Source: an uncultured Lachnospira sp. (GTDB taxonomy: Bacteria; Bacillota; Clostridia; Lachnospirales; Lachnospiraceae). From it: 64,000 nucleotides of DNA. The stretch covers positions 1-64,000 of the forward strand of contig CAMHLZ010000007.1 in NCBI GenBank assembly GCA_946186125.1. The letters run 5' to 3'. The notes under the pieces were generated by a model that was not told the origin of the DNA, did not search any database, and saw only the letters and a list, made by a program, of their open reading frames with translations. A program made the translations under genes and the position numbers. This document shows positions 25,312 to 36,747 of this stretch, in pieces. Every line of letters begins with the position of its first letter. Positions within the stretch are counted from its first letter, which is position 1.

Positions 25312-25827
25312 TTAAATTAAGTCTTTAAGACAGGTTTCATATAAAGAAGACAGATAAAATTCTACATCTTCAAAATCATAAATCTGATTTTCAATGCAAT
25401 ACCTTACAATTAAGTCAGCTTCATAAGAATTGGTAAGAGCATGTCCTGCAGATTTTAATAATCTTTTGGTTTCTGCAAAGTTTAATCTGAGACCAAGGCA
25501 TATGGCAACAGCGTCCCCTTTTGCAATATCATCATCACTTAGAATTGTACCGGCCAATTTATATTGGGATGTTATTGAATCTATACCAATTGATTTGTCA
25601 CTCATATATAATTTGACTATGTCTCCAAATCGTGAAGGATTGTCATGCTGTTCATACCACTCATCACATGCTTCGCGCTCCGGATCAGTCTTTAAAGTAA
25701 GCGTATTGTATTTGTATCGTTCTCCTGCACGTTCTCTTACAAAATGAACCTGAATAAAAGTCTTTACATCTTCAATACATTCGCTACGTCTTTTGTTAGC
25801 TTTTTTGTTTTTAAAATAAGAAAACAT
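25312..25827 (-). CDS. Conserved hypothetical protein
   Basis: A 171-residue soluble protein. The N terminus is short and basic (FKNKKANKRR). The C-terminal 80 residues (AVAICLGLRLNFAETKRLL, SYEADLIVRYCIENQIYDFEDV) resemble a helical helix-turn-helix-like module that I have seen at the end of some Lachnospiraceae regulatory and macro-domain proteins. No catalytic motif is evident. It stands alone between converging and diverging neighbours. The AGGAG is 13 bases from the ATG, which is rather far. Confidence 0.6.
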   Translation of the reverse strand: MFSYFKNKKANKRRSECIEDVKTFIQVHFVRERAGERYKYNTLTLKTDPEREACDEWYEQHDNPSRFGDIVKLYMSDKSIGIDSITSQYKLAGTILSDDDIAKGDAVAICLGLRLNFAETKRLLKSAGHALTNSYEADLIVRYCIENQIYDFEDVEFYLSSLYETCLKDLI

Positions 25828-25908
25828 CTTTATTCTGGAACTCCTTTTGCCTAAAAATCAAATACATTATAACATAAAAAAGTAATTATGTGAACATTTT
25901 TTATTTCG

Positions 25909-25937
25909 TTGTCAGAAAACGGGGTTTATGATATACT
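25909..25937 (+). promoter_or_regulatory. lepA-hemW promoter
   Basis: TTGTCA (25909-25914), 17 bp, TATACT (25932-25937) with TG one base before the -10. It lies 35 bases before the lepA ATG. Confidence 0.78.
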
Positions 25938-25972
25938 AAAGCCGATGATAGAGTATTGAAAGGAAAAACAAA

Positions 25973-27787
25973 ATGGCTGATATAAATAGAGATAAGATAA
26001 GAAATTTTTGCATCATTGCCCATATTGACCACGGAAAGTCGACGCTTGCTGACAGGATTATTGAAAAGACCGGAACGTTGACAAACAGAGAGATGCAGGC
26101 ACAGGTGCTTGACAATATGGAGCTTGAAAGAGAAAGAGGAATCACTATAAAATCGCAGGCGGTGCGTATTGTTTATCAGGCAAATGATGGTGAAGAATAT
26201 ATATTTAATCTGATTGATACACCGGGACACGTCGACTTTAATTACGAAGTATCGCGAAGTCTGGCAGCATGTGACGGCGCGATACTGGTTGTTGATGCGG
26301 CTCAGGGTGTTGAAGCCCAGACATTGGCGAATGTCTATCTTGCACTGGATCATGATCTGGATGTGCTTCCGGTAATCAATAAAATAGATTTGCCAAGTGC
26401 TGATCCGGAGCGTGTAATTGAAGAGATAGAAGATGTTATAGGTATAGAGGCACATGATGCACCGCTTATATCAGCTAAAAATGGATTGAATATAGAAGAT
26501 GTTCTTGAAAAAATTGTCACAAATATACCGGCTCCGTCGGGTGATCCTGAGGCACCGTTGCAGGCATTGATATTTGACAGTCTGTATGATCCGTACAAGG
26601 GAGTTATTGTGTTCTGCAGGGTCAAGAATGGTACAGTAAGACCTGGAATGAATGTGAAAATGATGGCTACAGGTGCAGTTGAAAATGTTGTTGAGGTAGG
26701 ATATTTCGGAGCAGGAAGATTTATTGCGTGTGATGAGCTTTCAGCAGGAATGGTTGGTTATATTACAGCGAGCATTAAAAATGTTAAGGAGACTACTGTC
26801 GGTGATACTATTACCGATGTTGATAATCCATGTGCTGAAGCACTCCCGGGATATAAAAAGGTTAATTCAATGGTTTATTGCGGATTATATCCTGCCGACA
26901 GTGCAAAGTATGAAGATTTAAGAGATGCACTGGAAAAGCTGCAGCTTAATGACGCTTCATTAAATTATGAACCGGAGACATCCATAGCGCTTGGCTTCGG
27001 ATTCAGGTGCGGATTTTTAGGATTACTGCACTTAGAGATTATTCAGGAAAGACTCGAAAGAGAATACAATCTGGATTTGGTTACTACGGCTCCCGGAGTT
27101 ATATACAAAGTGTATAAGACAGACGGCACTGTAGTCGAGCTTACTAATCCTTCAAATCTTCCGGATCCGTCAGAGATTGATTATATGGAAGAGCCTATAG
27201 TTTCGGCAGAGGTTATGGTAACTACGGAATTCATAGGTCCGATAATGGAACTGTGTCAGGAAAGAAGAGGAAGATATCTGGGAATGGAATATATAGAAAG
27301 TTCCAGAGCGTTGTTAAAATACGAGCTTCCGCTAAATGAGATTATTTATGATTTCTTCGATGCACTAAAATCAAGGTCAAGAGGATATGCTTCTTTCGAT
27401 TATGATATGAAGGGATATGAAAAATCTGACTTGGTTAAGCTTGATATTCTCATCAATAAGGAAGAAGTGGATGCATTATCATTCATTGTATTTGCGGGCA
27501 GTGCGTATGAGCGTGGAAGAAAAATGTGTGAAAAACTCAAGCAGGAGATTCCAAGACAGCTCTTTGAGATTCCTATTCAGGCAGCAGTCGGAAGTAAGGT
27601 AATTGCCAGAGAGACAGTAAAGGCTATGAGAAAAGACGTACTGGCAAAGTGTTATGGTGGAGATATTTCAAGAAAGAAGAAGCTTCTTGAAAAACAAAAA
27701 GAAGGAAAGAAGAGAATGCGTCAGGTCGGAAATGTAGAGATTCCACAGAAAGCATTTATGAGCGTTTTAAAATTAGATGAAGACTAG
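25973..27787 (+). CDS. lepA: Elongation factor 4 (LepA)
   Basis: A 604-residue ribosome-associated GTPase that acts on stalled or mistranslocated ribosomes. GTPase motifs are AHIDHGKST (G1), DTPGHVD (G3) and NKIDLP (G4), followed by the EF-G-like domains and the LepA-specific C-terminal domain ending in KKRMRQVG...FMSVLKL. The length is typical. It overlaps hemW by 11 bases, an arrangement common in Firmicutes. Confidence 0.98.
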   Translation: MADINRDKIRNFCIIAHIDHGKSTLADRIIEKTGTLTNREMQAQVLDNMELERERGITIKSQAVRIVYQANDGEEYIFNLIDTPGHVDFNYEVSRSLAACDGAILVVDAAQGVEAQTLANVYLALDHDLDVLPVINKIDLPSADPERVIEEIEDVIGIEAHDAPLISAKNGLNIEDVLEKIVTNIPAPSGDPEAPLQALIFDSLYDPYKGVIVFCRVKNGTVRPGMNVKMMATGAVENVVEVGYFGAGRFIACDELSAGMVGYITASIKNVKETTVGDTITDVDNPCAEALPGYKKVNSMVYCGLYPADSAKYEDLRDALEKLQLNDASLNYEPETSIALGFGFRCGFLGLLHLEIIQERLEREYNLDLVTTAPGVIYKVYKTDGTVVELTNPSNLPDPSEIDYMEEPIVSAEVMVTTEFIGPIMELCQERRGRYLGMEYIESSRALLKYELPLNEIIYDFFDALKSRSRGYASFDYDMKGYEKSDLVKLDILINKEEVDALSFIVFAGSAYERGRKMCEKLKQEIPRQLFEIPIQAAVGSKVIARETVKAMRKDVLAKCYGGDISRKKKLLEKQKEGKKRMRQVGNVEIPQKAFMSVLKLDED

Positions 27788-28916
27788 AGAAATATATATC
27801 CATATACCTTTTTGTGTGAAAAAATGTAATTACTGTGATTTTCTGTCGTTTAAGTACAATGAAGATATCAAGGATAAATATATTGACTGCCTTTGCAATG
27901 AAATTCGTCACAGCGATATGGAAGAGGTTGAGATATTAACGATATTTATCGGCGGAGGAACGCCTTCTGTACTTGAAGAAAGTGATATTGAAAAAATAAT
28001 GATAACCATAAAAAGTCATTGTTTATTGAGTGATGATGTGGAGATTACCATTGAAGTTAATCCGGGTACGGTTACAGAGAGTAAAGCTCACCTGTATAAG
28101 AGTATTGGTATTAACAGGGTAAGCATAGGAATGCAGTCAGCGGATGATTGGATTCTGAAAAAACTTGGCCGTATTCACAATACACATCAGTTTTTCGAGT
28201 GTTATGAAAGATTAAGAAAAGTCGGAATTAATAATATAAATGTTGATGTAATGAGCGGATTGCCGGGACTGACACTCGAAAATTATGAAGATACGCTTAA
28301 GCGTGTGTGCGAACTCGGACCGGAACATATTTCTGCATATAGTCTTATCATTGAAGAAAACACGCCGTTTTTTGAATTATACAATTCTGAAAATGGGAAA
28401 TATATAAATGAGCTTCCTGATGAAGAGAACGAACGCAGACAGTATGAAAGGACAGATGAAATCCTTAAGCTGCACGGATATTACAGGTATGAAATATCTA
28501 ATTATGCAAAAGAAGGATATGAATGCAGGCATAATTCAGGTTATTGGACAGGAGTACCTTATTATGGTTTTGGACTTGGTGCATCATCTTTCATTGATGA
28601 TACAAGATTTTGTAATGTTTCATCTATGGAGGATTATATAAAAAATAAGGGTCTGGCTGAGAGTAAGGATTCTATAATTTTACTTAGTAAGAAAGAAAAG
28701 ATGGAAGAGTTTATGTATCTTGGACTCAGAATGACCAAAGGAATAAGTATAAATAAATTTAAAAAAATATTTGATGAAGATATTTATACTGTTTTTGGTA
28801 AAACTATTGATAAATATTTATCCATGAATCTGCTTGTATGTGAGGGAGATAGAATTTTCTTATCAAACAGGGGAATTGACATCAGTAATTATATTTTTTC
28901 GGATTTTCTTATGTGA
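27777..28916 (+). CDS. hemW: HemW-like radical SAM protein
   Basis: A 379-residue radical SAM protein. The iron-sulfur motif is C13-x3-C17-x2-C20 (CVKKCNYC), followed by GGGTPS. HemW family members are thought to insert heme into proteins, although they were long annotated as oxygen-independent coproporphyrinogen oxidases. The C-terminal HemN-like region is present. The start overlaps the end of lepA by 11 bases, so translation is coupled. Confidence 0.92.
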   Translation: MKTREIYIHIPFCVKKCNYCDFLSFKYNEDIKDKYIDCLCNEIRHSDMEEVEILTIFIGGGTPSVLEESDIEKIMITIKSHCLLSDDVEITIEVNPGTVTESKAHLYKSIGINRVSIGMQSADDWILKKLGRIHNTHQFFECYERLRKVGINNINVDVMSGLPGLTLENYEDTLKRVCELGPEHISAYSLIIEENTPFFELYNSENGKYINELPDEENERRQYERTDEILKLHGYYRYEISNYAKEGYECRHNSGYWTGVPYYGFGLGASSFIDDTRFCNVSSMEDYIKNKGLAESKDSIILLSKKEKMEEFMYLGLRMTKGISINKFKKIFDEDIYTVFGKTIDKYLSMNLLVCEGDRIFLSNRGIDISNYIFSDFLM

Positions 28917-28943
28917 AGATTATTTGAAAACTAAAAAAAGGGG

Positions 28944-28994
28944 TTGTTAATCAGACAAAATGTTATTATAATAAAGTTTACATACTTTATTATA
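28944..28994 (+). promoter_or_regulatory. Promoter with perfect palindrome over the -10/start site
   Basis: TTGTTA (28944-28949), 17 bp, TATAAT (28967-28972). A perfect inverted repeat, TATAATAAAGT at 28967-28977 and its complement at 28984-28994 with a six-base gap, begins at the -10 box and covers the expected start site. It may be a repressor operator. The lack of a T run argues against a terminator. Confidence 0.6.
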
Positions 28995-29034
28995 GCATGA
29001 TGTGAAGTATATATACTGCGGAAAGCGAGAGATT

Positions 29035-29535
29035 ATGATGAACAATGATTATATTGAGTACCTGATTAAGCGCAGGATGACACCCGGAAGCATAGCGGCC
29101 AGAGTTGGTTCTGTTCTTTTGGTTATAGTATGCGTAATGTTGTATTCGGTATTGAATTTTATTGCTTTTGGAATGTCTGTGGTAGCGGCTTATCTGGTCA
29201 GATATACATTTCAGACTACTGATGTGGAGTTTGAGTATACCTATTTTTCAGGTGAATGCAGATTTGATAAGATTATGGCTAAGAGAAAGCGCAAGAGCAT
29301 GGCAGTTATGGAGATGGACAAGGTTGAGCTGATTGCACCTGAGAATGATGACAGACTTTCAGAATATGAAAAAAAGGAATATCAATTGAAAAAATTCACC
29401 TCGGGCGAAGAGGATGCTAAGAGATATACAGCATTTATGAGAAATGATTCTAATCTTATAAAGATTGTTTTTGAGCCGAGTGAAGAGATTATAAAGTCTA
29501 TGCAGGCGTATTCGCCGAGAAAAGTGATAGTTTAG
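29035..29535 (+). CDS. Small two-helix membrane protein (DUF6106-like)
   Basis: A 166-residue protein with two hydrophobic segments (about residues 20-37 and 40-55) and a cytoplasmic C-terminal part (VEFEYTYFSGECRFDKI, MEMDKVELIAPEND). The pattern resembles a Lachnospiraceae family I recall as DUF6106; its function is unknown. The start at 29035 (or 29038) was preferred to 29002 because it lies closer to a GCGAGAG and matches the family start. It lies behind a promoter with a palindrome and upstream of guaB. Confidence 0.65.
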   Translation: MMNNDYIEYLIKRRMTPGSIAARVGSVLLVIVCVMLYSVLNFIAFGMSVVAAYLVRYTFQTTDVEFEYTYFSGECRFDKIMAKRKRKSMAVMEMDKVELIAPENDDRLSEYEKKEYQLKKFTSGEEDAKRYTAFMRNDSNLIKIVFEPSEEIIKSMQAYSPRKVIV

Positions 29536-29548
29536 GTGCAATATGTAT

Positions 29549-29577
29549 TTGACACTACTATATAAATCTGATAAAAT
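29549..29577 (+). promoter_or_regulatory. guaB promoter
   Basis: A consensus TTGACA (29549-29554), 17 bp, then TAAAAT (29572-29577) with an extended TG. It lies 32 bases before the ATG. The leader is too short for a purine riboswitch. Confidence 0.8.
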
Positions 29578-29591
29578 TTCAAAAATGTTAA

Positions 29592-31064
<1,473 letters not shown>

Positions 31065-31090
31065 TTGAAGGTTGTATAGAGACATTTTAA

Positions 31091-31756
31091 ATGAAGATAA
31101 AACAAAGAAAAATACTGGTATTATGTGTATCTGCGTTAATATTTTTGATGTGCGTAATTGGTGTGGCGGTTAATTATTTTTTTAAAGAACCTACGAAGGA
31201 AGAGATTTTTGAGAATGGTTATAGGATAACATCTGCGGATGATGCTTTGGATAACGGTCTGATTATCAGAGAAGATTTTCTTACACTGAACATCTTTTCA
31301 AGACCGGGCACACCTTTAACGCAGATAAATAATATCGTTATACATTATGTAGGAAATCCCGGAACATCGGCAGAAGACAACAGAAATTATTTTGAAAGTC
31401 TGGCTTCAACAGGTGAGACCTATGCCAGCAGTCATTATGTTATAGGGATAGAAGGAGAGATTATTCAATGCATTCCGTTGAATGAGATTTCATATTGTTC
31501 TAATAACAGGAATAATGACACGATTTCCATAGAGGTATGTCATGAGACAGAGTCAGGAGAGTTCAGCGATAAAGCATATCAGTCTCTTACAATGCTTTGT
31601 GCATGGCTGTGCAATGCATATAAACTTGATTCGGAAGATTTGATAAGGCATTATGATGTGACAGGAAAGATTTGTCCTAAGTATTTTGTGGACTATCCTA
31701 CTGAATGGTCAAAATTCAAAAAAAATGTAAAAACTATGATGAAAGACATAAAATAA
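31091..31756 (+). CDS. N-acetylmuramoyl-L-alanine amidase (Amidase_2)
   Basis: A 221-residue protein with one N-terminal membrane segment (about 8-28), probably a signal anchor, and an extracytoplasmic Amidase_2 domain. Zinc ligands appear in IVIHYVGNPG (His) and in DLIRHYDVTGKICP (His with the conserved D...K-CP segment). It should cut the amide bond between muramic acid and the stem peptide. It lies 26 bases after guaB without a clear ribosome binding site, so read-through from the guaB promoter is likely. Confidence 0.87.
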   Translation: MKIKQRKILVLCVSALIFLMCVIGVAVNYFFKEPTKEEIFENGYRITSADDALDNGLIIREDFLTLNIFSRPGTPLTQINNIVIHYVGNPGTSAEDNRNYFESLASTGETYASSHYVIGIEGEIIQCIPLNEISYCSNNRNNDTISIEVCHETESGEFSDKAYQSLTMLCAWLCNAYKLDSEDLIRHYDVTGKICPKYFVDYPTEWSKFKKNVKTMMKDIK

Positions 31757-31786
31757 AAGAAGGTTGTATTACAACCTTCTTTTTTA
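31757..31786. terminator. Bidirectional terminator, amidase/pyrI
   Basis: A perfect 11-bp stem (AAGAAGGTTGT at 31757-31767 with 31771-31781) and a three-base loop, followed by TTTT. It lies directly between the two convergent stops. Confidence 0.85.
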
Positions 31787-32221
31787 AAACTTTGTTTTTG
31801 ATGTGTATTTTTCTTCGCAATATTTACAGCGGTATGTTTCAGTTTTTTTGTCGGAAAGGATAAATACCTGTTCAAGTTCCTGTTCTATCGAAGTGATGCA
31901 TCTTGGATTCTGGCATTTTAGTATGTTGCGAATCACTTTTGGAAGAGTAAGAGGCTTTTTCTCAACAATCTTTCCGTCACGGATGATATTAACCGTAATG
32001 TTGTGGTCAATATATCCGAGAATGTCGAGGTCAACCGAATCAAGGGAATTTTCTATTTTTATGATATCTTTTCTTCCCATTTTGTTACTGCGTGCATTCT
32101 TGATAATCGCAACCTGACAGTCTAATTTGCCCAGTCCTAAGTGATTATATATTGACATAGCTTTTCCTGCTTCTATATGGTCAAGAACAAAACCTTCATT
32201 AAGAGAACCTACATTTAACAT
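31784..32221 (-). CDS. pyrI: Aspartate carbamoyltransferase regulatory subunit
   Basis: A 145-residue allosteric subunit that binds nucleotides and the PyrB catalytic trimers. The N-terminal nucleotide-binding domain is followed by a four-cysteine zinc site (CQNPRC and CKYC). The length is close to that of E. coli PyrI (about 153). It lies 13 bases downstream of pyrB in the same operon. Its presence predicts feedback control of pyrimidine synthesis. Confidence 0.95.
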   Translation of the reverse strand: MLNVGSLNEGFVLDHIEAGKAMSIYNHLGLGKLDCQVAIIKNARSNKMGRKDIIKIENSLDSVDLDILGYIDHNITVNIIRDGKIVEKKPLTLPKVIRNILKCQNPRCITSIEQELEQVFILSDKKTETYRCKYCEEKYTSKTKF

Positions 32222-32234
32222 TCTAAACTCCTTT

Positions 32235-33155
32235 CTATGACTCAGCCATTTTTAACAATGTAAGTATAAGAGCCATACGAACATATACACCATATTGAAC
32301 CTGCTTAAAATATGCAGCACGCGGGTCGTCATCCACTTCAACTGATATTTCATTTACGCGTGGAAGAGGATGAAGGACAAGCATATCCTTTCCTGCATAA
32401 TTCATTTTATCTTTTGTAAGTATGTATCTGTCCTTTAATCTTACATAATCATCTTCATTGAAGAAACGTTCACGTTGAACTCTTGTCATGTATAAGATGT
32501 CTAATTTGGGCATACTTGTTTCTAATTGTTCAACTTCCTCATACGGAACGTTGTTGGTATCAAGCACATCCTGCTTTATGTAGTCAGGGAGACTTAATTC
32601 TTTTGGTGAAATAAGTACAAATGAAATGTTTTTATATCTTACAAGCGCATTTATAAGAGAATGAACAGTTCTTCCGAATTTTAAATCTCCGCACAACCCG
32701 ATAGTCAGGTTATCAAGACGACCTTTTAACGAACGGATAGTCATCAAATCGGTAAGTGTCTGTGTAGGATGCTGATGACCGCCATCGCCTGCATTAATCA
32801 CTGGGATAGAAGATTTCATTGCGGCAACGGTAGGAGCACCTTCTTTTGGATGCCTCATGGCACAGATATCAGCATAGCATGAAATTATGCGGATGGTGTC
32901 TGATACGCTTTCTCCTTTTGCCGCTGAGCTGTTGCTTGCATCTGAAAATCCTAAAACATCACCACCTAAGCTAAGCATAGCTGATTCGAAACTCAGACGG
33001 GTACGTGTGCTTGGTTCATAAAAAAGTGTTGCAAGTTTTTTGTTCTTACATGCATCTTTATATTTTGCCGGATTTGATTCTATGTCAGACGCAAGATCAA
33101 GAAGATTATCAAGCTCTTCCACAGAGAAATCCAGTGGACTAATTAAGTGTCTCAT
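32235..33155 (-). CDS. pyrB: Aspartate carbamoyltransferase catalytic subunit
   Basis: A 306-residue enzyme that condenses carbamoyl phosphate and aspartate in pyrimidine synthesis. The phosphate-binding STRTRLSFE and the later HPLPR are intact. The start at 33155 ([11 protein letters not shown]) gives the usual length and follows an AAGGA 12 bases upstream; the upstream in-frame starts lack proper spacing. It forms an operon with pyrI. Confidence 0.96.
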   Translation of the reverse strand: MRHLISPLDFSVEELDNLLDLASDIESNPAKYKDACKNKKLATLFYEPSTRTRLSFESAMLSLGGDVLGFSDASNSSAAKGESVSDTIRIISCYADICAMRHPKEGAPTVAAMKSSIPVINAGDGGHQHPTQTLTDLMTIRSLKGRLDNLTIGLCGDLKFGRTVHSLINALVRYKNISFVLISPKELSLPDYIKQDVLDTNNVPYEEVEQLETSMPKLDILYMTRVQRERFFNEDDYVRLKDRYILTKDKMNYAGKDMLVLHPLPRVNEISVEVDDDPRAAYFKQVQYGVYVRMALILTLLKMAES

Positions 33156-33209
33156 GTTAATTACCATTCCTTTCGTCACAAAACATATGGGCTTTTACTT
33201 TCTTAAAAT

Positions 33210-33237
33210 ATATTAGCATATATAAAAAAATAATCAA
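33210..33237 (-). promoter_or_regulatory. pyrBI promoter
   Basis: On the minus strand TTGATT (33232-33237), a 16-bp spacer and TAATAT (33210-33215) with an extended TGC. The leader of about 50 bases has no attenuator or PyrR-type structure that I can see. Confidence 0.55.
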
Positions 33238-33256
33238 GAAATTTATAATATCAAAA

Positions 33257-34510
33257 TCAATCGGTTATAATATGAATATGTATTCTATCAATTCTTTTTT
33301 TGTCGAGTTTCTGTACTGTAAAGCGGATATTGTCAAGCAATATACTGTCACCTTCAACAGGGATTTTGTCCAGATTTTCAATTATAATACCACCTATTGA
33401 ATCATAATTTTCTGAATTAAGATTTAATTCAAGCTTTTCATTCAGATCATCGATTTTCATCTGACCTTGAATAATATATTCGCTATCAGAAATCTTCTTA
33501 AATGCTTCGTCTTCATCGGAATCATATTCATCCCTGATATCTCCGACTATTTCTTCGAGTAAATCCTCAATGGTTATCAGTCCGACAGTAGTACCATATT
33601 CGTCGAGGACAATTATAATATTTACCGAAGTTTTTTTCATTTCTATCATTAATTCTGAAAGCTTTTGTGATTCGTAGGTATAAAAAGCCTTTCTTAAATA
33701 CTGTCTGACATTAAAATTTTCTTTATCATCGCACAATAGTAAGTCTTTCATATTTACGATACCTATAACATTATCCGTAGAATTTTCATATATCGGAATA
33801 CGTGTGTATCGTTCCGTACGGAATAATTGAATAAGGTCATCGTAAGAACTGTTTATGTCGGCCATTGCCATATCTATACGCGGCACCATTACATCTTTTG
33901 CTTCAGCATCGCCAAAATCAAAAACGTTGTTAATCATTTTTCTTTCTTCGGTTTCTATTACGCCTTCTTCATGACCTACGTTTACTAATGTACGAAGCTC
34001 CATTTCCGTAATGATTAATGAATGCTTAGAAACATCAATATGAAGAACCTTAAGAAGCAGATGTGATATCTTGTTAATTATGAAAATAATAGGTGTAAAA
34101 AGCCACATAAGTCCCCATATTACAGGTGAATACAGGTATGCCATTTTTTCAGCATTTATTGTTGCAAGGGTCTTAGGAATGATTTCGCCAAAAATAAGGA
34201 CAATTATTGTCAAAACGCCGGTTGCGATACTTACTGCATAGTTGCCGAATAAATGCTGGGCAAGTATGGTAGTAAGTGCAGATGCTGAAATATTTACAAT
34301 GTTATTTCCAATAAGGACTGCGCTTAACATTTTTGACGAATTAGATATTATTTTATGAACGAGCATAGCGCGCCTGTTGCCGCCTTCTGCCAATGTCTTA
34401 ACACGTATACGGTTTACGGTTGTAAGTGATGTTTCAGCTGAAGAAAAGAAAGCTGAAAGTAAAAGTAAAAAAATAAGAATAATCAGTTCAACTATATTGT
34501 CTGAATCCAA
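33257..34510 (-). CDS. CNNM/CorC (HlyC)-type membrane protein
   Basis: A 417-residue protein of the hemolysin C/CorC family: an N-terminal DUF21 membrane domain with about four helices (1-190), two CBS domains (about 205-330) and a C-terminal CorC_HlyC domain. Relatives transport magnesium or cobalt or protect against metal stress; hemolysis is not implied. The start codon is TTG, preceded by GGAGGG at seven bases, and no ATG lies nearby. It diverges from the next gene. Confidence 0.85.
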   Translation of the reverse strand: MDSDNIVELIILIFLLLLSAFFSSAETSLTTVNRIRVKTLAEGGNRRAMLVHKIISNSSKMLSAVLIGNNIVNISASALTTILAQHLFGNYAVSIATGVLTIIVLIFGEIIPKTLATINAEKMAYLYSPVIWGLMWLFTPIIFIINKISHLLLKVLHIDVSKHSLIITEMELRTLVNVGHEEGVIETEERKMINNVFDFGDAEAKDVMVPRIDMAMADINSSYDDLIQLFRTERYTRIPIYENSTDNVIGIVNMKDLLLCDDKENFNVRQYLRKAFYTYESQKLSELMIEMKKTSVNIIIVLDEYGTTVGLITIEDLLEEIVGDIRDEYDSDEDEAFKKISDSEYIIQGQMKIDDLNEKLELNLNSENYDSIGGIIIENLDKIPVEGDSILLDNIRFTVQKLDKKRIDRIHIHIITD

Positions 34511-34621
34511 AAAAAATCCCTCCTAAAAATACATAGTAAAGTAAAGTTTAAACTAAAAAAATAAGAATGTAAAGTCTTTTTGCGTAATATGATATATTAA
34601 GAATTATTTATGGAGATGGCC

Positions 34622-34984
34622 GTGAAAATATTACATAGAGTTATTTATATGCTAAAACTGCTGATGCTGTCCTATATTATTACAATTATCATGATAGCTT
34701 TATTAGCGTTTCTGGTATTAAAATTTGACTTTAATGATAAGTTAGTGAGTGGTATGATAATGGGGATATATTTTGTGACGAACTTCTTAACGACACGTAT
34801 AATGCTGCATTTAAAATCTGATAAAAGGTTATTAAGAGGAATGCTGCTTAGCTCAATTTACATGGGTGGGATTATTCTGCTATCTGTCCTGATGAACAAT
34901 GGAAAATGTTCAGAATTAAGCATTTTTATTGCAATTGGAGTATCTTTGCTTGGAAGTATTGTGGCTAGTATAACGAAAGTGTAA
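34622..34984 (+). CDS. Small four-helix membrane protein (TIGR04086-like)
   Basis: A 120-residue, almost wholly hydrophobic protein with four membrane segments. It fits the TIGR04086 family of Clostridia, which has no known function and often lies near the SCIFF locus, as here. GGAG at 34612-34615 supports the GTG at 34622; an ATG at 34610 would overlap that site. Confidence 0.75.
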   Translation: MKILHRVIYMLKLLMLSYIITIIMIALLAFLVLKFDFNDKLVSGMIMGIYFVTNFLTTRIMLHLKSDKRLLRGMLLSSIYMGGIILLSVLMNNGKCSELSIFIAIGVSLLGSIVASITKV

Positions 34985-34992
34985 AAAAATGC

Positions 34993-35021
34993 TTTTCATT
35001 AAATTGTTATTGTGTTATAAT
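34993..35021 (+). promoter_or_regulatory. SCIFF operon promoter
   Basis: A perfect TATAAT (35016-35021) with upstream TG, 17 bp after TTTTCA (34993-34998, weak -35). It lies 35 bases before the SCIFF start. Confidence 0.65.
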
Positions 35022-35056
35022 GATTCAAGTTAAAAACTATTAAGGAGGATATGACC

Positions 35057-35197
35057 ATGAAACATATTAAGACATTAAATGAGAAAACATTGAAGGATAC
35101 ATTGAAAAAAGGTGGATGTGGCGAATGTCAGACATCATGTCAGTCAGCCTGCAAGACTTCTTGCACTGTTGGTAATCAGACTTGTGAAAATAAGTAG
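35057..35197 (+). CDS. SCIFF ribosomal peptide precursor (six cysteines)
   Basis: A 46-residue peptide with six cysteines at 21, 24, 28, 32, 36 and 43 inside the motif GGCGECQTSCQSACKTSC. It is the ribosomally made peptide called SCIFF, nearly universal in Clostridia. Its partner radical SAM maturase, encoded next door, forms thioether bridges between cysteine and other residues. The final role of the product is not known. AAGGAGG at 35042-35048 fits ATG 35057 (eight bases) better than ATG 35051. A hairpin separates it from the maturase, probably to make more peptide than enzyme. Confidence 0.93.
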   Translation: MKHIKTLNEKTLKDTLKKGGCGECQTSCQSACKTSCTVGNQTCENK

Positions 35198-35219
35198 TAG
35201 CTATATATGCAGATGTAAC

Positions 35220-35266
35220 AGAGTCGGCACTTTGTTCATAAGAGTATGAAGTGCTGACTCTTGTTG
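35220..35266 (+). terminator. Hairpin between SCIFF and its maturase (probable attenuator)
   Basis: A 12-bp stem (35220-35231 with 35250-35261, AGAGTCGGCACT, one G-U) encloses a second stem TTCATA/TATGAA. It is followed by TTGTTGT rather than a pure T run. It should stop most transcripts after the peptide gene while allowing some read-through to the maturase. Confidence 0.7.
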
Positions 35267-35352
35267 TGCGTTACAGATTATATTATCTGATGTATGATAA
35301 CAGTGACGTGCGTAAGATGTACATGCACTACTAAAAAGACAGGAGTTTTAAA

Positions 35353-36747
35353 GTGATTCACCAATATAAGAATAATGGCTATAATATCGTTCTGGATGTG
35401 AATAGTGGTTCTGTACATGTTGTGGATGATATGGTTTATGACATTATAGAGCTGTATGAAAAGAATGATTTAGAGCAGATAATAAAAAAACTCTCGGGAA
35501 AGTATCCCGAAGAAGATATAAGAGAAGCTGCAGGAGAGATAGAAGAACTGAAAGCAGCAGGACAATTGTTTTCGGAAGATGTGTATAAGGATGTTGTTAT
35601 AGATTTTAAGAAGCGTCAGACGGTTGTGAAGGCTATGTGCCTGCATATTGCACATGATTGTAACCTTGCATGTAAGTATTGTTTTGCTGAAGAGGGTGAA
35701 TATCACGGCAGAAGAGCTTTGATGAGCCTTGAAGTCGGAAAAAGGGCACTGGATTATCTTATAGAGCAGTCAGGCAACAGAACTAATTTAGAAGTGGATT
35801 TCTTTGGTGGAGAGCCGCTCATGAATTGGGAAGTTGTTAAAGAACTCGTCAGGTATGGCCGTCAGAGAGAAAAGGAATGTAACAAGAATTTCAGATTCAC
35901 ATTGACGACAAATGGAGTACTTCTTGATGATGAAGTAATGGAATTTGTTAATAAGGAGATGGCTAACGTTGTTATGAGTCTTGACGGACGGAAGGAAATC
36001 AATGACCGTATGAGACCATTCAGAAACGGAAAGGGCAGCTATGATTTGATTGTTCCAAAGTTTCAGAAACTTGCAGAAAGCCGCAATCAGACAAACTATT
36101 ACATAAGAGGTACATTTACAAGAAATAATCTTGATTTTTCTAATGACATTATTGAATACGCAGATTTAGGGTTTGAACAGATGTCTATTGAACCTGTTGT
36201 AGCAGATCCTAATGAGCCATATGCTTTACGCGAAGAAGATATTCCAAAAATTTTAGAGGAATATGATAAGCTGGCTTTAGAATATTTAAGACGTAAAAAG
36301 GAAGGAAAAGGATTTAATTTCTTCCATTTTATGATAGATCTCAATCAGGGTCCATGCGTTTATAAGAGACTTTCAGGATGCGGCTCAGGTACAGAGTATC
36401 TTGCCGTTACACCATGGGGTGATTTGTATCCGTGTCACCAGTTTGTTGGGAATGAGGATTTCCTGTTGGGAAATGTATTTGATGGTATAACAAATACAAA
36501 AGTAAGAGATGAGTTTAAATTATGCAATGTCTATGCAAAAAATAAGTGCAGGGATTGTTTTGCAAAATTTTATTGCAGCGGAGGTTGTGCAGCAAACTCT
36601 TATCAGTTTCACGGGAATATTACTGATGCCTATGATATAGGATGTGAAATGGAAAGAAAGAGAGTTGAGTGTGCAATTATGATTAAAGCTGCTTTAGCTG
36701 ATGAGAATTTTCTAGAAAAGGAGAAAGAGGAAAAGAAAAATGAATAA
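35353..36747 (+). CDS. SCIFF radical SAM maturase
   Basis: A 464-residue SPASM/twitch radical SAM enzyme that makes thioether cross-links in SCIFF. The N-terminal part (1-90) is a RiPP recognition-like region. The radical SAM cluster motif is C103-x3-C107-x2-C110 (CNLACKYCFAEEG). The C-terminal SPASM cysteines run from GPCVYK through CRDC, YCSGGC to a final C. The start is GTG, with AGGAG seven bases upstream. It overlaps secDF by eight bases; the SCIFF-maturase-SecDF order is typical of Clostridia. Confidence 0.95.
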   Translation: MIHQYKNNGYNIVLDVNSGSVHVVDDMVYDIIELYEKNDLEQIIKKLSGKYPEEDIREAAGEIEELKAAGQLFSEDVYKDVVIDFKKRQTVVKAMCLHIAHDCNLACKYCFAEEGEYHGRRALMSLEVGKRALDYLIEQSGNRTNLEVDFFGGEPLMNWEVVKELVRYGRQREKECNKNFRFTLTTNGVLLDDEVMEFVNKEMANVVMSLDGRKEINDRMRPFRNGKGSYDLIVPKFQKLAESRNQTNYYIRGTFTRNNLDFSNDIIEYADLGFEQMSIEPVVADPNEPYALREEDIPKILEEYDKLALEYLRRKKEGKGFNFFHFMIDLNQGPCVYKRLSGCGSGTEYLAVTPWGDLYPCHQFVGNEDFLLGNVFDGITNTKVRDEFKLCNVYAKNKCRDCFAKFYCSGGCAANSYQFHGNITDAYDIGCEMERKRVECAIMIKAALADENFLEKEKEEKKNE

